Below, piece after piece: positions 7,879 through 9,156 of a DNA stretch of 9,156 nt; within the stretch, counting starts at the first letter, position 1, and every line of letters begins with the position of its first letter. Under the pieces are notes generated by a model, which saw nothing but the letters and a program-made list of their open reading frames with translations, did not search any database and was not told where the DNA came from. Origin of the DNA: Candidatus Eiseniibacteriota bacterium (lineage in GTDB: Bacteria > Eisenbacteria > RBG-16-71-46 > CAIMUX01 > WJJG01); the NCBI GenBank assembly GCA_016867695.1, contig VGIY01000087.1, forward strand, positions 1 to 9,156, read 5' to 3'. A program made the translations under genes and the position numbers.

Positions 7879-8129
7879 CTTGCCCCCCTTGGACTGATGC
7901 GCCGCGGACCGAACCGCCGCGGGGCGACACGCCATCGACCGGCGCGCCGCGGATCGACGCGCCGTGGACTGAGGCGCCGCGGACCGAGGCGCCGTGGACT
8001 ACGGCGTCGTGGCTGGGCGCGCCGCGGACCGGCACGTCCCGGGCCGATGCGCCGCGACGCGCCCGCCCTGACCTCCGCCGGGCGCGTCCGGAACCGACGC
8101 TTGCCAGAACCCCATACAGCAACGATCAT
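7875..8129 (-). CDS. Possible small Arg/Pro pentapeptide-repeat ORF (doubtful)
   Basis: An 84-residue open frame begins ATG ATC GTT at 8127-8129 and ends at a TGA overlapping the protease ATG by four bases (ATGA). Its C-terminal two-thirds reads as RRxxP pentapeptides (for example RRLGPRRLSPRRVDP) encoded by the 15-bp tandem units. The ATGA overlap looks like translational coupling. Against it, many codons end in A or T (GGT, AGT, CCA), unlike real genes here. The only ATG lies within the predicted -10 element of the minus-strand promoter, and the ribosome binding site is weak. All frames of a 15-bp repeat give periodic peptides, so the open frame may be incidental. Confidence 0.2.
   Translation of the reverse strand: MIVAVWGSGKRRFRTRPAEVRAGASRRIGPGRAGPRRAQPRRRSPRRLGPRRLSPRRVDPRRAGRWRVAPRRFGPRRISPRGAR
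7881..8060. repeat. Degenerate 15-bp tandem repeat array, about 12 units
   Basis: Twelve consecutive 15-bp units fill 7881-8060 with no spacers. The plus-strand consensus is roughly gaggcgccgcggacc, alternating with a gaggcgccgtggact form. The unit at 7881-7895 is the most diverged and holds the protease ribosome binding site. Those at 7971-7985 and 7986-8000 are nearly identical. The core gcgccg(c/t)gga is most conserved. The period of 15 keeps the frame, so each strand reads as pentapeptide repeats in several frames. The array lies between two divergent genes, in the likely 5' leader of the protease mRNA. Confidence 0.85.
8101..8129 (+). promoter_or_regulatory. Candidate promoter for the right-edge gene
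   Basis: TTGCCA (8101-8106) and GATCAT (8124-8129) are separated by 17 nt, matching the sigma70 consensus at 5 of 6 and 4 of 6 positions. The start of transcription would be near 8136, leaving a leader of about 80 nt. That leader holds a 7-bp stem (acgggcc 8154-8160 with ggcccgt 8173-8179) ahead of the ribosome binding site. The -10 overlaps the oppositely oriented candidate at 8125-8133. Confidence 0.3.
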
Positions 8130-8133
8130 ACCA
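8125..8133 (-). promoter_or_regulatory. Extended -10 promoter candidate for the protease gene
   Basis: On the minus strand TGG-TATGAT forms an extended -10 (TGnTATGAT, 5 of 6 in the hexamer). The -35 position (about 8151-8156) is poor, which extended -10 promoters tolerate. The start would be near 8118, giving a leader of about 240 nt that contains the whole 15-bp repeat array before the protease ATG at 7878. Confidence 0.45.
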
Positions 8134-8214
8134 CTTCCGCACGGTTCGGCGACACGGGCCGCTTGCGCCCGGGGCCCGTCGCGAGGCGGACCCCGGCACC
8201 GACAGGAGGCGCTG

Positions 8215-9156
8215 ATGGGCACGGCTCACTTCCTTCAACTAGAGCGCAAGGACTACGATTCTGGCCGCTGGTTCGCCAGGCTGCGGGATGAGTGGGCGGC
8301 GGGGCGCGTCGGCCTGGTCGAGATCGCGCCGGAGCCGAGCGGCGACCCCGAGCTGCGCGCGGCGATCGAGACCATGCTGGCCTCCAACGGCTCGTACGAG
8401 CCGGGCGACCGCGCCGTCATCCACGCCCGGCCCGCGGCGCTCGACATGGCGGGCGAGACGGCCCTGCTTCTGCGGGCGCGCGGCGTCGAGGCGCGGATCA
8501 TCCTCGGCATGGCCTCGCTCGGCCGGCAGGTGCGCGAGCTGGTCGAGATCGCCCGCCGGTCGGTGGAGGGCGCGCCGGCCGGCGACGCGACCGGTGCCGC
8601 GAGGGAGGCGACGGCCCACGCGCCGGCCGGCGACGCGGCGGGCGCGCTGTCCGGAGCTGCGACCGGCGGCCCGGCGGAGGCGGCGGCCGGCGCGGCGGCG
8701 CCCCCCCGGGACTACTCGCGCGCCGACGCCGCCGCGCTCGACGGCATCCAGGCCTGCTATCGATCGCTGCTCGAGCCGATCGAGCGGGAGGGCCGCGGGC
8801 ACTGGATCGTGCCGATCGGCACGGCTCCCGACCCGGAGCCCGACTGCGTCCCGGCGCTGGACTTCTTCAGCAAGGCGGCCGGCCGGGGGCTCGCCCCGCT
8901 CGGAGCGCTGCGCGTGGATGGCCGCATCCGCTCGCACGACATCTGGCTCTATCCCGGCGAGCTCGACGTCCGGCGCTTGAACGAAGGCCTGCCCGCGGAG
9001 CGCCACTGGACGCTGGACGAGTGGCGGGCGCTGGTCTTCCGCTCGATGGCCGTCGGCGCCGACGAGTTGCGGCGCATCGCGCTGGGCACCGAGGCGATCG
9101 CCCTGACGATCGCGGCGTCGGAGCGCGGCGGTAGGCTCCACTACGCGCGCGAGGAC
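8215..9156 (+). CDS. Unrecognised protein, 3' end beyond the window
   Basis: I do not recognise this gene. The frame is open from ATG 8215-8217 to the window end (314 codons, no stop), so it is partial. AGGAGG at 8204-8209 with 5-nt spacing sets the start. No signal peptide or membrane segment is visible, so the product is probably cytoplasmic. Residues 1-118 are an alpha/beta-looking region (MGTAHFLQLERKDYDSGRW, GLVEIAP, DRAVIHARP, ARIILGMASLG). Residues about 119-163 are an Ala/Gly/Pro linker built from 16-residue repeats. Residues 164-314 hold GHWIVPIG, ALDFFSKAAGRGLAPLGALRVDGRIRS broken by Gly turns, and HDIWLYPGELDVRRLNE. Wobble positions are strongly GC, supporting a real gene. It diverges from the protease gene, with 336 bp between the start codons. 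Confidence 0.85.
   Translation, partial: MGTAHFLQLERKDYDSGRWFARLRDEWAAGRVGLVEIAPEPSGDPELRAAIETMLASNGSYEPGDRAVIHARPAALDMAGETALLLRARGVEARIILGMASLGRQVRELVEIARRSVEGAPAGDATGAAREATAHAPAGDAAGALSGAATGGPAEAAAGAAAPPRDYSRADAAALDGIQACYRSLLEPIEREGRGHWIVPIGTAPDPEPDCVPALDFFSKAAGRGLAPLGALRVDGRIRSHDIWLYPGELDVRRLNEGLPAERHWTLDEWRALVFRSMAVGADELRRIALGTEAIALTIAASERGGRLHYARED
8569..8703 (+). repeat. In-frame 48-bp repeat encoding an Ala/Gly linker
   Basis: The 18-mer gcgccggccggcgacgcg occurs at 8572-8589 and again at 8620-8637, exactly 48 bp apart (16 codons). The protein reads as APAGDATGAA... then APAGDAAGAL..., followed by a weaker third unit GGPAEAAAGAAAPP. This suggests slippage-driven growth of a disordered linker between the two halves of the unrecognised protein. 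Confidence 0.65.

Noticed and set aside
7879..7935. Upstream start for the protease (19 residues longer)
   Set aside because: The inner ATG at 7878 has an SD-like AAGGGGGG and begins a typical signal peptide. The extension lies within the tandem repeat DNA.
7881..8060. CRISPR array
   Set aside because: Units are 15 bp, contiguous and degenerate, with no spacers and no cas genes.
5447..8122. 891-codon minus-strand open frame overlapping the protease
   Set aside because: It is an Arg-rich shadow of the protease frame. Only its far upstream part crosses the tandem array, giving RGASV-type periodic peptides that any 15-bp repeat produces.

Overview
This is a high-GC bacterial window. It carries a tRNA-EF-Tu (translation) locus, a membrane polyferredoxin gene translationally coupled to a D-Ala-D-Ala ligase gene, a large secreted multidomain C13-like (legumain-type, clan CD) protease that appears frameshifted, and a divergent, unrecognised gene running off the right edge. 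High GC, the EF-Tu effector-region variant with SFDSIDNAPEEKERGVTIN, and a secreted protease ending in a FlgD-Ig-like C-terminal domain suggest an FCB-type or Candidatus Eisenbacteria-like environmental lineage. This placement is inference from family knowledge, not from a search.

Layout, all on the minus strand unless stated. 1-82: GC hairpins downstream of tuf. 83-1273: tuf. 1340-1750: four tRNA genes transcribed in the order Thr(TGT), Tyr(GTA), Gly(TCC), Thr(GGT), directly ahead of tuf, the same order as the E. coli thrU-tyrU-glyT-thrT-tufB operon. 1826-1855: a good sigma70-type promoter for that operon, with a perfect 14-bp palindrome over its -35/spacer. 1870-2046: GC-rich non-coding DNA with palindromes. 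2047-3069: ddl. 3066-4802: a fused NapH-like/NapG-like polyferredoxin whose stop overlaps the ddl start (GTGA). 4917-4944: a strong hairpin at the end of the protease gene. 4979-7878: the secreted protease, in two reading frames that meet at about 5440-5450. 7881-8060: about twelve degenerate 15-bp tandem units in the divergent intergenic region. 8101-8133: candidate back-to-back promoters. 8215-9156, plus strand: an unrecognised soluble-looking protein with an Ala/Gly linker, open at the window end.

The tRNAs and EF-Tu serve translation elongation. The polyferredoxin probably moves electrons between the quinone pool and a periplasmic or membrane partner not seen here. Ddl makes the peptidoglycan dipeptide. 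The protease is predicted to be exported, calcium-binding and possibly surface-attached. The most unusual elements are the protease frameshift, which falls exactly on a perfect Shine-Dalgarno-like 9-mer, the internal Tat-like segment in the fused polyferredoxin, and the 15-bp repeat array that reaches the protease start codon. I did not find a clearly new defence or mobile system.
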